Positions 53,466-63,513 are shown, numbered from the stretch's first letter. The stretch is 64,000 nucleotides of DNA from Bin87 sp965262485 (GCA_965262485.1 OZ253540.1:2046001-2110000); one strand, 5' to 3'. A program made the numbers and translations. The notes: generated by a model not told the origin, from the letters alone.

Positions 53466-54236
53466 TTAGTCGAACTGGTAGGGATAGACAACCTGGATGA
53501 CTCGACCATCACGGAGTGCGTCGAAATAGCTATGTGGTACGTCGGGCTGCTGCAGCCACCGACGAACCACGTAGGCGCACATTGCCACCAGCTGGGCTCC
53601 TACGGAATTTGTTGACCGGGCGATCAAGAGGTCGTCGTACAAAGAGGGTGTAACCGTATCCGATTCGTCGCTCAGGAATTGACTGAGCCCCTGCGAAACT
53701 GATTCCGAATCCGAACCGGCCATGAGTAGAGCATAGTCGGCGACCGACCAGGTGGATTGCATGATCTCTTCGGGATTCATTTCGGACATTACATTTTCGT
53801 CCATGAACATGGTCAGCGCGAGGAGGAAACGTCCGAATGCCAGCTGGGAAGGGTCTGCATGGCCGTAAAGAGAGTTATTTTCGGACTTGCGGGCCTGTTC
53901 AAAATCGCCCTTGTTGATATAAGAGACCAACAACGGCGTTTCGCGGCGGATCAATATATTGAAGCAATCCTGCAGTAACTCGGCTCGTTGGTTCGGCTGC
54001 CAGGTTCGATATACGCCCTGACCCTGATAAATATCTCGGGCAGACAGTTTTCCGGGTAGGCCCGCTGAGCCGGGTCGGCCACCGAAATGTCGGCGAAACA
54101 GCGCGTCGAATTCGCCAGTCATGGAAATATACTGGTTTTCGTGGACCAGGAGGCCGGCGTGAACATGATGAGGCTGGTTGGGATCATTGGCATTTACGCC
54201 CGTAATACCCGATTCATTCATGAAAACCAAATACAT
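53466..54236 (-). CDS. DUF3800-like protein
   Basis: 256 residues. The N-terminus MYLVFMNESGITGVN resembles the DUF3800 motif FIDESG, with the Asp changed to Asn, and is followed by PHHVHAGLLVHENQY and a helical C-terminal half. DUF3800 proteins are RNase H-like predicted nucleases of unknown role; loss of the first acidic residue would weaken metal binding. rplY lies upstream on the same strand, 63 bases away. Confidence 0.6.
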   Translation of the reverse strand: MYLVFMNESGITGVNANDPNQPHHVHAGLLVHENQYISMTGEFDALFRRHFGGRPGSAGLPGKLSARDIYQGQGVYRTWQPNQRAELLQDCFNILIRRETPLLVSYINKGDFEQARKSENNSLYGHADPSQLAFGRFLLALTMFMDENVMSEMNPEEIMQSTWSVADYALLMAGSDSESVSQGLSQFLSDESDTVTPSLYDDLLIARSTNSVGAQLVAMCAYVVRRWLQQPDVPHSYFDALRDGRVIQVVYPYQFD

Positions 54237-54299
54237 CGGTTGCCTCCTGCGCTGCCGAATAGAAAACCTGAACGTTGAGCACGCCGAACAGGTTGTGAA

Positions 54300-54602
54300 T
54301 TACGTGGTCAGGAAATCTACGTGGACGATGCCGCCGGTTCGGGGTTGCCATTGAATCTGTGAAGCCAGCGCGGTGTACTCGCCAAGCTCTCCGGCAACGG
54401 TGACCCGCAGTGGTTGACCCTCTTCGCCGCCAGACTGGCTGAGCGCCAGTAACAGAGTGCGTTCTTCGCACTGCAACGCCCTGGATTCGGTAGCGCGACC
54501 GTAAAGATGTACCGGCACGATGCCGGCGCGGCGCAAGTTTTTGACTTTTTTGCCCAAAACCGTACGGGGTTCGAGTTCAAGGGAGATAGTTGGCGAAGTC
54601 AT
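54300..54602 (-). CDS. rplY: Ribosomal protein bL25-like (Ctc N-terminal domain)
   Basis: 100 residues from ATG 54602 after AGGAG; a longer frame upstream to 54875 is not supported. The L25 pattern is clear: ISLELEPRTVLGKKVKNLRR, GIVPVHLYGRATESRAL and the C-terminal WQPRTGGIVHVDFL. L25 binds 5S rRNA. This one lacks the C-terminal extension of long Ctc proteins. The DUF3800-like gene follows on the same strand. Confidence 0.85.
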   Translation of the reverse strand: MTSPTISLELEPRTVLGKKVKNLRRAGIVPVHLYGRATESRALQCEERTLLLALSQSGGEEGQPLRVTVAGELGEYTALASQIQWQPRTGGIVHVDFLTT

Positions 54603-54927
54603 TGAAAACCTGGCTCCTGACGATATTGATGGGATCGAGACCTGACCGGGCCTCAGAATGTTGGTAATCATAGCACACAAAGCCGGGTGTGCGACGTTGC
54701 GCCGGATGATGACGGGGCTGTAAGTCCGGGCGACTGATTCCGGAAAATGTCTGATAGCGCGGCCGGTGACGGATGTTCGGCAGAACGGGCGGATTGAGAT
54801 AATTGCTGCCGGGATATTGACAGGTGACGACGAATGGATGTATTGACCCGGAACCACTGGTGCCAGTAACATCAATACATCGGGAGCGGACCAAGGCCTT
54901 GCACCCGAATACGAGGCGGGGGTCGAA

Positions 54928-55185
54928 ATGACATCGAGTTACATTGGCAAGGTTGACAAAGCACGCAAGTACGCCGAAGAGCCGGAACGGGTGAACATTC
55001 ACACGTTCGAAGCATCGTTCATCGGCAATCATAATACCTACCGAGTGGCATTCAACGACGGCAACTGGAGTTGTGAATGCGCTTTTTTCAGCACTCGGGA
55101 CGTGTGCAGCCACACCATGGCCTTACAGCGAATGCTGGATGAAATGCTGGCACGCACCGCCGCTGAAGAAATATCCGGAACGTAG
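54928..55185 (+). CDS. SWIM zinc-finger protein of 85 residues
   Basis: The SWIM motif CxCxnCxH is visible as CECAFFSTRDVCSHTMAL, preceded by FEASFIGNHNTYRVAFNDG. It lacks the larger helicase or transposase domains in which SWIM modules often occur, so it is a stand-alone zinc module, probably for nucleic-acid or protein binding. It is monocistronic; a strong terminator follows. Confidence 0.85.
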   Translation: MTSSYIGKVDKARKYAEEPERVNIHTFEASFIGNHNTYRVAFNDGNWSCECAFFSTRDVCSHTMALQRMLDEMLARTAAEEISGT

Positions 55186-55206
55186 CAACGGACCCGTTTT
55201 GAGCTG

Positions 55207-55247
55207 TTCAACAGGCCGGGGTCGCACGTGCACCCCGGCCTGTTGAA
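55207..55247. terminator. Strong hairpin between convergent genes
   Basis: TTCAACAGGCCGGGGT and ACCCCGGCCTGTTGAA form a perfect 16-bp stem with a 9-base loop, between the SWIM gene (+) and fabF (-). Confidence 0.85.
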
Positions 55248-55271
55248 ACGAAGGCGTCTGCGGTTATCAGA

Positions 55272-56543
55272 TCACGGATCGAAGGGTCGGAACACCAGGC
55301 ATGCGTTCTGCCCGCCGAATCCGAAGGCATTAGACAGCACCACATCTACCCTGGCGTCCCGGGACTGGTTCGGCACGTAGTCCAGGTCGCATTCCGGATC
55401 TGGCAGTTCGTAGTTGACGGTGGGATGGATTACTTGGTGGGTAATGGTCTGTACGCAGGCGATGGCTTCCAACGCGCCCGACGCACCCAACGAATGACCA
55501 ATCATGCTTTTGGTGCTGCTGATAGGAACCTGGTAGGCCCGATCCTTGAGCAGGAGCTTGATGGCGGTGGTTTCCACAGCGTCGTTCAGTGGAGTGGAGG
55601 TGCCGTGGGCGTTGATGTACGAGACGTCCGCCGGAGTAAGGCCGGCGTTGTTAAGGGCATCTGACATGGCGCGGGCGGCGCTGGCTCCGGTTTCCTGGGG
55701 TTGAACCAGGTGACCGGCATCGGAAGTCGCTCCGAAACCGACCAGTTCGCACAGGATGGTTGCGCCCCGGGATTGAGCTCGTTCCAATTCTTCCAGCACC
55801 AATACCCCGGCGCCCTCTGAAGGAACGAATCCGTCCCGGTGGGCGTCAAAAGGCCGGCTGGCGCGTTGGGGTTCATCGTTCCTGGTGCTCAGGGCGCGCA
55901 TGACGGCGAAACCGGCCAATCCCAACTGGCTGATTCCGGCCTCGGCGCCGCCGGTCAACATAACGTCGGCGATTCCGTGCCGGATGATTTGCAATGCCTC
56001 ACCGATGGCGCTATTGGATGCGGCGCAGGCAGTGGTAGATGTGGAATTAAAACCGTGGGCGCCGATATATTGGCTGACATTGGCCGCTGCCATGTTGGGC
56101 AAGACCATGGGGAAGAAATACGGTGAAATGCGCATTCCGCCTTTGGTGGCGAGGATGCGGCAATTCTCTTCGAGGGTGGGAAAACCGCCGTTCCCGTTGC
56201 CAAGCAGCACCCCGACGCGGTATGGGTCTTCGCAGTTGATGTCCAGCCCGGAGTGGGAAACGGCCTGCAATGCGGCCGCTACCGCCATCTGCGAAAAACG
56301 GGCCATTCGTCGAGAATCCCGGCCCGGGATGTAGTCCTTTGGTTCAAAATCGATTGCTTCCCCGGCAATACGACACGGGTAGTCAGTGGGGTCGCACAAG
56401 GTCATCGGGCCGATTCCAGACTTACCAGCCACCAGATTGGCCCAAAAATCGTCGACGTTTAATCCCAACGGCGTGATTGCGCCCAAGCCGGTAACGACGA
56501 CGCGGCGCGCCGGTTCGTATGCTCCATTTCGTGGCACAGTCAT
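55272..56543 (-). CDS. fabF: Beta-ketoacyl-ACP synthase II, copy 1
   Basis: 423 residues. The thiolase-fold active site is complete: Cys173 in TSTTACAASNSAIG, His313 in NAHGTSTPLND and His350 in STKSMIGHSLGASGA. It elongates fatty acyl chains with malonyl-ACP. A second fabF lies at 62.2 kb and the two differ throughout, so they are old paralogs rather than a recent duplication. folC is upstream on the same strand. Confidence 0.95.
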   Translation of the reverse strand: MTVPRNGAYEPARRVVVTGLGAITPLGLNVDDFWANLVAGKSGIGPMTLCDPTDYPCRIAGEAIDFEPKDYIPGRDSRRMARFSQMAVAAALQAVSHSGLDINCEDPYRVGVLLGNGNGGFPTLEENCRILATKGGMRISPYFFPMVLPNMAAANVSQYIGAHGFNSTSTTACAASNSAIGEALQIIRHGIADVMLTGGAEAGISQLGLAGFAVMRALSTRNDEPQRASRPFDAHRDGFVPSEGAGVLVLEELERAQSRGATILCELVGFGATSDAGHLVQPQETGASAARAMSDALNNAGLTPADVSYINAHGTSTPLNDAVETTAIKLLLKDRAYQVPISSTKSMIGHSLGASGALEAIACVQTITHQVIHPTVNYELPDPECDLDYVPNQSRDARVDVVLSNAFGFGGQNACLVFRPFDP

Positions 56544-56600
56544 AAGTACGATCTTAACCAGTGGCGGCTACGGCGCCGCGCTGTAGGTTGTTTCTGCATT

Positions 56601-57989
56601 TCAATGGGATTGTCGTAAATCCGGAGCCAACAAATCCGGGTATTTCTCAGGTTCGATGCCCAACACTTTTTCGCGAGCTTCGGCAGCTACGAACAACGAA
56701 CCGGCTACCAGCACCAGATCATCGGGCGACGCCAGGGTCAGCGCTTCCTCGACGGCGTGTGTTACGTCGGAACACGCCAGCACCTGCCGGTCTGTCATGC
56801 CGGCGGCTATAAACATGTCCGCAATCTCCGACGGCGCCATTGACCGGGGATGCCTGGAACGGGTGGCAACCACGCAGTGGGCGTGCCGGGCAAAGAGTTT
56901 CACCATGGACTCCACCTGCTTGTCCCGAGAGAATCCAGCTACGACAACGAGGCGGCGGTGCGCTGAGTAAGCACCCACGGTCGAGAGAATGGCCGCCACC
57001 GAATGGTCATTGTGCGCCCCATCGGCGATGACGGTCGGGTTGAGCCTCAAAACTTCCAGGCGACCGGGCCAACCCACTACTGATAAACCCTCGATTATGG
57101 ACCTCGCCGTTACATCGTACTCTTTTTCGGACAGAGTTTCTACGGCGGCCACGGCGGCGGCGGCGTTGGCGCCCTGAAAATCTCCGAGCAAGGGGATCGT
57201 TGTTTCGTAGGTGCCGAGGCGACCGTGAATGGTCAGGCTCTGGCCCTTCAGGCTCTCGCCTCGGGTTTCCCATTTGACGGTGTCGCCGACTTGAACAACG
57301 GGCGAGTTGCGGGCGGCGGCAGTCTGTGAAATTACGGCAGCGGCCTCCGGGAACTGGGGGGCCACAACCACCGGTACACCGGGTTTGATGATGCCGGCCT
57401 TGTCGGTGGCAATGGCGGCGATGGTGTCTCCCAGGATGGCCATGTGGTCCATGCTGACCGGTGTGATGACTGAGATTTCAGGGGTTACGACGTTGGTGGC
57501 GTCCAGTCGACCGCCCAGCCCAACTTCGATGACGCTGAAATCGGTTTCACGTTCGCTGAAACAACGAAACGCCATTGCAGTGAGGTATTCAAACAGCGTG
57601 GCGGGACCGGCGTCCGGGTCGCCGGCATTGGCGATATGGAAGGGCCACACCGAATCGACCAGCCTGGCGAACTGGTCCTGTGCTATGGGGGAACTGTTGA
57701 GGCGGATGCGTTCGCAAAATGAATGCAGGTGGGGCGACGAGTAAAATCCGGTGGAATATCCGGCGGCTCTCAGAATTGATTCCACCATTGCCGCGGTGCT
57801 GCCTTTACCCTTGGTGCCGGCGACATGAATGATTCCGGATCGCCGGTGCGGGTCTCCCATCCTGCTCAACAGGCGCTCGACGCTCTTCAAATCGTAGATG
57901 CGCTTTTGCCGGGGCAACGAGGGAGCGCTCCGCTCGTGGTCCACCAGGGACAACAGCATTTTGATAGCATCGTTGTATGAGGATGTCAC
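56601..57989 (-). CDS. folC: Folylpolyglutamate / dihydrofolate synthase
   Basis: 462 residues from GTG 57989. The ATP-binding P-loop HVAGTKGKGSTAAMVES, the metal region TDFSVIEVGLGGRLDATN and the later PGRLEVLRLNPTVIADGAHN are those of FolC. It adds glutamate to folates in the cytoplasm. It lies between an NAD(P)-binding epimerase gene and fabF, all on the minus strand with short gaps, so an operon is plausible. Confidence 0.93.
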   Translation of the reverse strand: MTSSYNDAIKMLLSLVDHERSAPSLPRQKRIYDLKSVERLLSRMGDPHRRSGIIHVAGTKGKGSTAAMVESILRAAGYSTGFYSSPHLHSFCERIRLNSSPIAQDQFARLVDSVWPFHIANAGDPDAGPATLFEYLTAMAFRCFSERETDFSVIEVGLGGRLDATNVVTPEISVITPVSMDHMAILGDTIAAIATDKAGIIKPGVPVVVAPQFPEAAAVISQTAAARNSPVVQVGDTVKWETRGESLKGQSLTIHGRLGTYETTIPLLGDFQGANAAAAVAAVETLSEKEYDVTARSIIEGLSVVGWPGRLEVLRLNPTVIADGAHNDHSVAAILSTVGAYSAHRRLVVVAGFSRDKQVESMVKLFARHAHCVVATRSRHPRSMAPSEIADMFIAAGMTDRQVLACSDVTHAVEEALTLASPDDLVLVAGSLFVAAEAREKVLGIEPEKYPDLLAPDLRQSH

Positions 57990-58021
57990 GATTTTGATGC
58001 TCTCGACGGCGCCATGCTGAT

Positions 58022-58969
58022 TCAGGCGGCCCGACGGCGAGGCGAGAATCCCAGATTCATGCGCAACGCAGCGCCGAAGGTGAGATCTTTGACGTGGTCT
58101 ATGTTGCCCGCCAGGGGTCGGGGCTGGAAACCGAAATACTGTTCAACACCGTGGATCTCCGCTACGTTGCGCAGCGAAATCAGTTGCAGCATCGCCTTGT
58201 TGATGGGCGGGTTGGGAGTGAGCGCCCCGAATAAAGCTATACCCGGGCGAATCATCCAAAGAGGGATATTGAGCGTGCGCCCGCTGCGCCCCACCGTATG
58301 GGCGACGGTGGCCACGATTTCGTTGTAGGTGAGCTGTTGCGGCCCGCCGATTTCCACGATCTGGCTGCTTTTGACATCACCGGTGAGGGCTCCGACCACG
58401 CAGCGCGCCGCATCGTCAACGTGGATGGGCTGAAGCCGATTATTTCCCGAACCGATAACGGGCGTGATGGGCGCAATTTTGGCCAATGCCGCTACCGCTG
58501 ACGTGAATTCGTCGCCGGTTCCAAAAATCAAAGAGGGGCGCAGGATCACGTAGGGTATTCCCCCAGTGACCACCGCCTGCTCGCCAAGCCATTTTGAGTG
58601 AAGGTACTGGAGCCGAGGAGTGTTGGTGGCTCCGTTGGCGCTGACGTGAATGAATCGGCGCACCGACCCGGATGCTTTGGCTGCGGTGACCACGTTGGCG
58701 GTGCCCTGTCGGTTGATGGCGTCAAATTGCCGGCGATTGCCGCGGATGACTGCGACTAGGTGGACAACTTCGGAAATATCTCGACATGCTTCGGTGAGGG
58801 CGTTGGGGTCGGACACATCGCCGTAGAACACGTCAGTGGGCGGGGAATGGAAAACTCGTTCCCTGCCGGGCGAACGCACCATCACCCTTACTTCGTGGTT
58901 GGTGTCCAACAACCGTTGAACGACTTGCCGACCCAACAACCCGGTGGCTCCCGTAACGAGAACGGTCAT
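58022..58969 (-). CDS. NAD(P)-binding SDR, NDUFA9/atypical epimerase-like
   Basis: 315 residues. The Rossmann start TVLVTGATGLLGRQVVQRLL is followed by VVHLVAVIRGNRRQFDAINR and a Ser/Thr-Tyr region (RFIHVSANGATNTPRLQYLHSK, quoted as FIHVSANGATN and LQYLHSKWLGEQ). It matches the atypical short-chain dehydrogenases related to complex I subunit NDUFA9. Its start is well separated from the divergent LLM gene. Confidence 0.88.
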   Translation of the reverse strand: MTVLVTGATGLLGRQVVQRLLDTNHEVRVMVRSPGRERVFHSPPTDVFYGDVSDPNALTEACRDISEVVHLVAVIRGNRRQFDAINRQGTANVVTAAKASGSVRRFIHVSANGATNTPRLQYLHSKWLGEQAVVTGGIPYVILRPSLIFGTGDEFTSAVAALAKIAPITPVIGSGNNRLQPIHVDDAARCVVGALTGDVKSSQIVEIGGPQQLTYNEIVATVAHTVGRSGRTLNIPLWMIRPGIALFGALTPNPPINKAMLQLISLRNVAEIHGVEQYFGFQPRPLAGNIDHVKDLTFGAALRMNLGFSPRRRAA

Positions 58970-59270
58970 GGCAATCCTGGCGTCAGAATAGGATTCGATA
59001 CGGCCCAGATTTAGTGTTTAGATTATATCACCCACCCAACATGCCTTCCCAACTCGACCGGGGCGGGATTGGGCGTTTTCGTTGAGCTGGGATATTTTGC
59101 GGAACGGGCTTAACTGTCGTACAATTACGTGACTTTACAATAACGAAACGTGATAATCCGCGAAAGCGAAACGCGAACGATTCCGGCGCGACATACAAAA
59201 ACCACTCAATACCGGAACGACGAAACGAAAGAACTGCCGAGCCAACCGCGCGACTCTGATTTTTGGCGAC
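58970..59270. other. Divergent promoter region
   Basis: About 300 bases between the epimerase-like gene (-) and the LLM gene (+). It is richer in A/T than its neighbours and holds no supported gene. Confidence 0.5.
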
Positions 59271-60239
59271 ATGACCTCCTCTACCAGCAGCGTGCCCGGC
59301 GCGCCCGAATTGCATTTCGGGGCCAGCATGGCTTTGCCGGCCGATCGAACTGCCGAGCAGGCGCGTTTGATGGAGGAACTGGGCTTCGAGTATATGGGCG
59401 CGGGAGAGCATTTTATGCGGGGACGCCCGCCTGGCCCCACCCACGCCGCCATTCCGCTGCTGGCGGTGGCGGCCGGAGCTACCGAGAGGATGCGAATCCT
59501 GACGTCGGTAACGCTGGCCCCTTTCTACCATCCGCTGGTGTTGGCCCGCATGACGGCGACCCTGGACATCGCTTCCGGAGGGAGGTTGACGCTGGGAGTG
59601 GGTGTCGGCGGCGAGTTTCCCATGGAGTACCAGAACGCTGGCATCAACATTGAGCAGCGTGGTCGCAGAACCAACGAGTGCCTGGACGCCTTGCGACGCC
59701 TGTGGACGGAAGATGCCGTAACGATGTCAGGCCGTCATTACACCCTCGATGAGGCGGCGATCAATCCCAAACCCACGCAACAACCACACCCGCCCATCTG
59801 GGTGGCCGGCCGGCGCGATGCTGCGATGAGGAGGGCGGTTCGCTACGGGGATGGTTGGCTGCCTTATTTCTACAGTCCCGATCGTTATCGCGAAAGTGTG
59901 TCTCGGATCAACGAATTCGCAACGGAGGAAGGTCGAGACTTGAGCGGTTTCCAATGGGCCTTTTTCCCTTACATAACTTTGGGACAAACGGAAGAGAGCG
60001 CCGCCCGAACTGCTGCCGAATCCCTGGGTAACCAATACCTCTACAGCGGCGGGTTTATGAACATTGTGCGTCGGTATTGTCTGTTGGGTACGCCGCGGAT
60101 GTGCATTGAACGTTTGCAGGAGTACATCGATGCCGGAGCCCGGTATATTGTGTTCAGTATCGCCGCGCCACGCGAAGATCGCCGCCGCCACCTGGAGGTT
60201 ATTGCCAAGGACATCATCCCCTATTTCCGGGCTCGCTGA
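59271..60239 (+). CDS. LLM-class flavin-dependent oxidoreductase (luciferase-like)
   Basis: 322 residues. The bacterial luciferase TIM-barrel is visible: LHFGASMALPADRTAEQARL, LGFEYMGAGEHF, TERMRILTSVTLAPFYHPL, the GRLTLGVGVGGEFPMEY region, PTQQPHPPIWVAGRRDAAM and the flavin/F420 site around YGDGWLPYFYSPDRYRE. LLM enzymes use FMN or F420; the choice cannot be read here. The start region is uncertain by a few codons. It is probably transcribed alone. Confidence 0.9.
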   Translation: MTSSTSSVPGAPELHFGASMALPADRTAEQARLMEELGFEYMGAGEHFMRGRPPGPTHAAIPLLAVAAGATERMRILTSVTLAPFYHPLVLARMTATLDIASGGRLTLGVGVGGEFPMEYQNAGINIEQRGRRTNECLDALRRLWTEDAVTMSGRHYTLDEAAINPKPTQQPHPPIWVAGRRDAAMRRAVRYGDGWLPYFYSPDRYRESVSRINEFATEEGRDLSGFQWAFFPYITLGQTEESAARTAAESLGNQYLYSGGFMNIVRRYCLLGTPRMCIERLQEYIDAGARYIVFSIAAPREDRRRHLEVIAKDIIPYFRAR

Positions 60240-60368
60240 TTTCGTCGATCGCAGTGGTGCAACCTGTGGTTATTGGGGATCGCCGATGATGTATAATGTC
60301 GTCCAGAGCCTCAGGAATCCCCAAACTGGTGCGACGCCCAATTTACCGGTGTTGGAGTAAGTAACGCA

Positions 60369-62216
60369 ATGACCGCGATTCGATTGCTCAAAGACAAATT
60401 TGACGGCACCCCCGCTACGGTTTCTCCGGTTGCGATTCAACCCAAAGGTGACCGCACGCGACGGGTGATGATGGTGCAGCCGGCTTCGGCTGGCGGCAAC
60501 TTTGAATATATTGCCATCCCACGACAAGGGATGTTGTTCCTTTCCGGCGCGCTGGCGCAGTGGGAAGGGCCCTACGTGTACGAGCGGGATATCTGGTTTG
60601 AAGACCGGCTGGGCCACATCGATCCGGATAAAGACCTGGACGGCGTACACATTCTCATGATGACCTCGCTGATTAACGAAACGCCCCGGGCATATCAAAT
60701 TGCCCGGGAAGCGCGGGAATATCATCCGGATCTGATTATCATGGGCGGCGGGCCTCAGATGAGCCCCTTGCCCGAAGAGGCCATCGCTCGGGGTGGATTC
60801 GATGTAATTGTCAACCGCGAAGGCGAGGACATCATCGGCCAACTGTGCGACATTTTGCTGACGTGGCGCGACGATCGTAAATACACTTACCTGGAACGTG
60901 TCGCCGGCATTTCGTACCTGAAGGACGGACACGTGGTGCAAACCATCCGGAAGGGTCTGGTGAGGCCCGATTTCGTCGAGCTGCCGGATTACCGCTCGAT
61001 TCGCGGGCTCACGCCGTCCAGTCCAATGGTCGGCGCAGTGCTGGAGACAGTGCGTGGGTGCACCGAAAATTGTTCCTACTGTCAGGTGATCCAACAGTTC
61101 CTGGGCTATCGGCTTATTGACCGATCCACCGAGTACAAGCGGTTGGAACAGTTAGAAGAACTGGCTTCCGACGGGCTGATCCACACCGGCCGTAACGGGA
61201 ACATCAATGTGTTTATTTCGGATGACTTGCACACGCCCCCGTTGCGGGCGGTGAAGTTCCGCAATGAGCGTCTGGAACGGTTGCAAGGCTGGCAAGGCCG
61301 CACCGATTCGATGAACATGATCTGCCAGGCGCGGGCCGAAATCGGGCAGGACGACGAATTGGCCGATGCGTTGCTGGATGCCAACGTAAAGATGCTTTAC
61401 CTCGGCGTGGAATCAAACAACGCCGAAGGCCTGAAAGCGGTTCGCAAGCGTCAGGAGCCGGGCCAGATGGAAAAGGACCTGGTGCACCTGAATGAGAAGG
61501 GATTCTCGGTGGTGGCCATGACCATTATCGGATTGCCCTATGACACCGAAGAGTCGATCATGACGCTGGCCGATTGGGTAACCCAGCACAGTCGCTACCA
61601 GACGGCCAACCTGCTCACGCCGCTGCCGGCAACCTCCAACTGGGATCTCAAACCGCTGAACGCAAATGGCGATCCCCTGCAAGAGGGAGAGATGCGGCCC
61701 TATGAGCTTTACACCGGTCGCCAGTTAGTACATGAAGATGAACGGTGGACGATGGCCGAAAGCCGCGACCTGTTCGACCGCTACAGCGCCAAACTGACGT
61801 CAATCGACACGCTCTACGGCCGGCTTTTCCGTATCATGGGCAACTACCGGCTGCGCCAGGCGCGTAGCGTGGAGGATTTGTCGGAAACCACGGAAACGAT
61901 GCGCACTTACTCCCAGCAGGTGTATCAAGCCGGGAAGGAACTGGGCGAGAATTTGCACCAGCGGGTTACCGAGTTGGCTGAAACATACCGGTCGGTGAGT
62001 CAACCGTTGTCGAACATGCGGTCCGATTTTGTGGACAACCTGCGGGTCCGGATCAATGAAGCCTCGGAAGCGCTGTGCAACTACGCTGAGCGGGCCGACG
62101 CTGGCAGTAAGGAAGTTGCGAATAACATTTCGATACGCGTGAACGAAGTAACCGAGATGTTGAACAGCGTAATGGACACCCACCGGCAACAGCGCAATAG
62201 AACGCGGGCGAGTTAG
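60369..62216 (+). CDS. B12-binding-domain radical SAM protein with C-terminal coiled coil
   Basis: 615 residues. The N-terminal part (residues 30-160) has the cobalamin-binding Rossmann-like fold (MMVQPASAGGNFEYIAIPRQ, LLIIMGGGPQ-like as DLIIMGGGPQMSPLP). The radical SAM cluster motif is Cys231-x3-Cys235-x2-Cys238 in VRGCTENCSYCQV. After the barrel (AMTIIGLPYDTEESIMTLAD) come about 110 extra residues of helical, coiled-coil-like sequence (QVYQAGKELGENLHQRVTEL; VRINEASEALCNYAERAD). The family includes methylases of lipids and other inert carbons. Its stop lies 4 bases before fabF copy 2, so they form an operon. Confidence 0.9.
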   Translation: MTAIRLLKDKFDGTPATVSPVAIQPKGDRTRRVMMVQPASAGGNFEYIAIPRQGMLFLSGALAQWEGPYVYERDIWFEDRLGHIDPDKDLDGVHILMMTSLINETPRAYQIAREAREYHPDLIIMGGGPQMSPLPEEAIARGGFDVIVNREGEDIIGQLCDILLTWRDDRKYTYLERVAGISYLKDGHVVQTIRKGLVRPDFVELPDYRSIRGLTPSSPMVGAVLETVRGCTENCSYCQVIQQFLGYRLIDRSTEYKRLEQLEELASDGLIHTGRNGNINVFISDDLHTPPLRAVKFRNERLERLQGWQGRTDSMNMICQARAEIGQDDELADALLDANVKMLYLGVESNNAEGLKAVRKRQEPGQMEKDLVHLNEKGFSVVAMTIIGLPYDTEESIMTLADWVTQHSRYQTANLLTPLPATSNWDLKPLNANGDPLQEGEMRPYELYTGRQLVHEDERWTMAESRDLFDRYSAKLTSIDTLYGRLFRIMGNYRLRQARSVEDLSETTETMRTYSQQVYQAGKELGENLHQRVTELAETYRSVSQPLSNMRSDFVDNLRVRINEASEALCNYAERADAGSKEVANNISIRVNEVTEMLNSVMDTHRQQRNRTRAS

Positions 62217-62219
62217 CGT

Positions 62220-63485
62220 ATGTCCGATAACGGTGGGGCTCGCCACCGCGTAGTAATCACCGGACTGGGGATGGTGAGCCCCTTGGGGTTGAATGTTCTC
62301 GAGAGTTGGGAAGCCATCGCGGCCGGCAAATCGGGAATCGATTACATCACCGGGTTTGACGCGGAATCCTTCGACACGCGGTTCGCCGCCGAGGTCAAGG
62401 GATTCAACGCCGAGAATTATCTCGACCGGAAGGAAGCCCGACGCATGGACCGCTTCGCGCAATTTGCTGCGGTGGCGGCTCGAGAGGCCTGCCAGCAGGC
62501 CACTCTGGACCCGCGATCAATGGACAGATACAGCGTGCACGTGGTGATTGGGAGCGGGATCGGCGGTATCAGCACCCTCACCGAGCAACATAAAGTATTG
62601 CTGGAACGCGGGCCGCGACGTGTTACGCCATTCCTCATCCCTATGATGCTGGCAGACATGGGTTCGGCGCAAGTGTCGATGGTTACCGGAGCCATGGGCG
62701 CAAACTACTGCATTACATCGTCGTGCAGCAGCGGAGCCGACGCCATCGGCATCGGATGGGATATGATCAGATACGGCCGGGCAGACGTTGTCCTGGCCGG
62801 CGGCGCTGAGGCTCCTATCACGCCGCTGTCGGTGGCCGGGTTCAACGCTCTGCGCGCCCTGTCCCGTCAGAACGACCATCCGCAACGGGCCAGCCAACCT
62901 TTCAACCGGCATCGAGATGGCTTTGTGCTGGCCGAGGGCGCCGCGGTGCTGGTGCTGGAAAGCGTGGAGCATGCGCAGTCACGGGGGGCGGAGCCATTGG
63001 CCGAGATTCGTGGCTACGCCGCCACCAGCGATTCTCATCACCTGACTGAACCCAACCCCACCGGCCAGAGCGCAGCGGCGGCGGTAACCGATGCGTTGGC
63101 AGTGTCGAAACTGGCTCCCACCGACATCGACTACCTCAACGCCCACGGAACGTCCACTCCGTTGAATGACTGGCACGAAACCAAGGCTCTGAAACTGGCG
63201 TTGGGTGAAGCAGCGTACCGGGTGCCAATCAGCAGTACCAAGAGCATGACGGGCCATCTGCTGGGCGCCGGTGGGGCTCTGGAAGCCGTCGTGTGCACCA
63301 TGGCGCTGCGACGAGGATTGATGCCGCCCACCATCAATCTCGATGAACCCGACGACGAATGTGACCTGGACTACGTGCCGCTACAGGCCCGGCAGGCTGA
63401 CCTCCACGTGGTGATGAGCAATTCTTTCGGATTTGGAGGCCACAACTCGGTGTTGGTGCTGACCCAACCGGATCTGGGCGACTAG
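62220..63485 (+). CDS. fabF: Beta-ketoacyl-ACP synthase II, copy 2
   Basis: 421 residues from ATG 62220. Cys169 (TSSCSSGADA), His309 (LNAHGTSTPLND) and His346 (KSMTGHLLGAGGA) form the complete active site. It is only about half identical to copy 1 by eye, with the same length. It follows the B12-radical SAM gene by 3 bases, suggesting that it makes or extends a lipid that the radical SAM enzyme modifies. recJ begins 28 bases later on the same strand. Confidence 0.94.
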   Translation: MSDNGGARHRVVITGLGMVSPLGLNVLESWEAIAAGKSGIDYITGFDAESFDTRFAAEVKGFNAENYLDRKEARRMDRFAQFAAVAAREACQQATLDPRSMDRYSVHVVIGSGIGGISTLTEQHKVLLERGPRRVTPFLIPMMLADMGSAQVSMVTGAMGANYCITSSCSSGADAIGIGWDMIRYGRADVVLAGGAEAPITPLSVAGFNALRALSRQNDHPQRASQPFNRHRDGFVLAEGAAVLVLESVEHAQSRGAEPLAEIRGYAATSDSHHLTEPNPTGQSAAAAVTDALAVSKLAPTDIDYLNAHGTSTPLNDWHETKALKLALGEAAYRVPISSTKSMTGHLLGAGGALEAVVCTMALRRGLMPPTINLDEPDDECDLDYVPLQARQADLHVVMSNSFGFGGHNSVLVLTQPDLGD

Positions 63486-63513
63486 GCTGAGGAACCCCGG
63501 CGCCGCCGGGTTT

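Noticed and set aside
54603..54875. N-terminal extension of rplY
   Set aside because: L25 homology begins at ATG 54602, which has a ribosome-binding site; the extension looks random.
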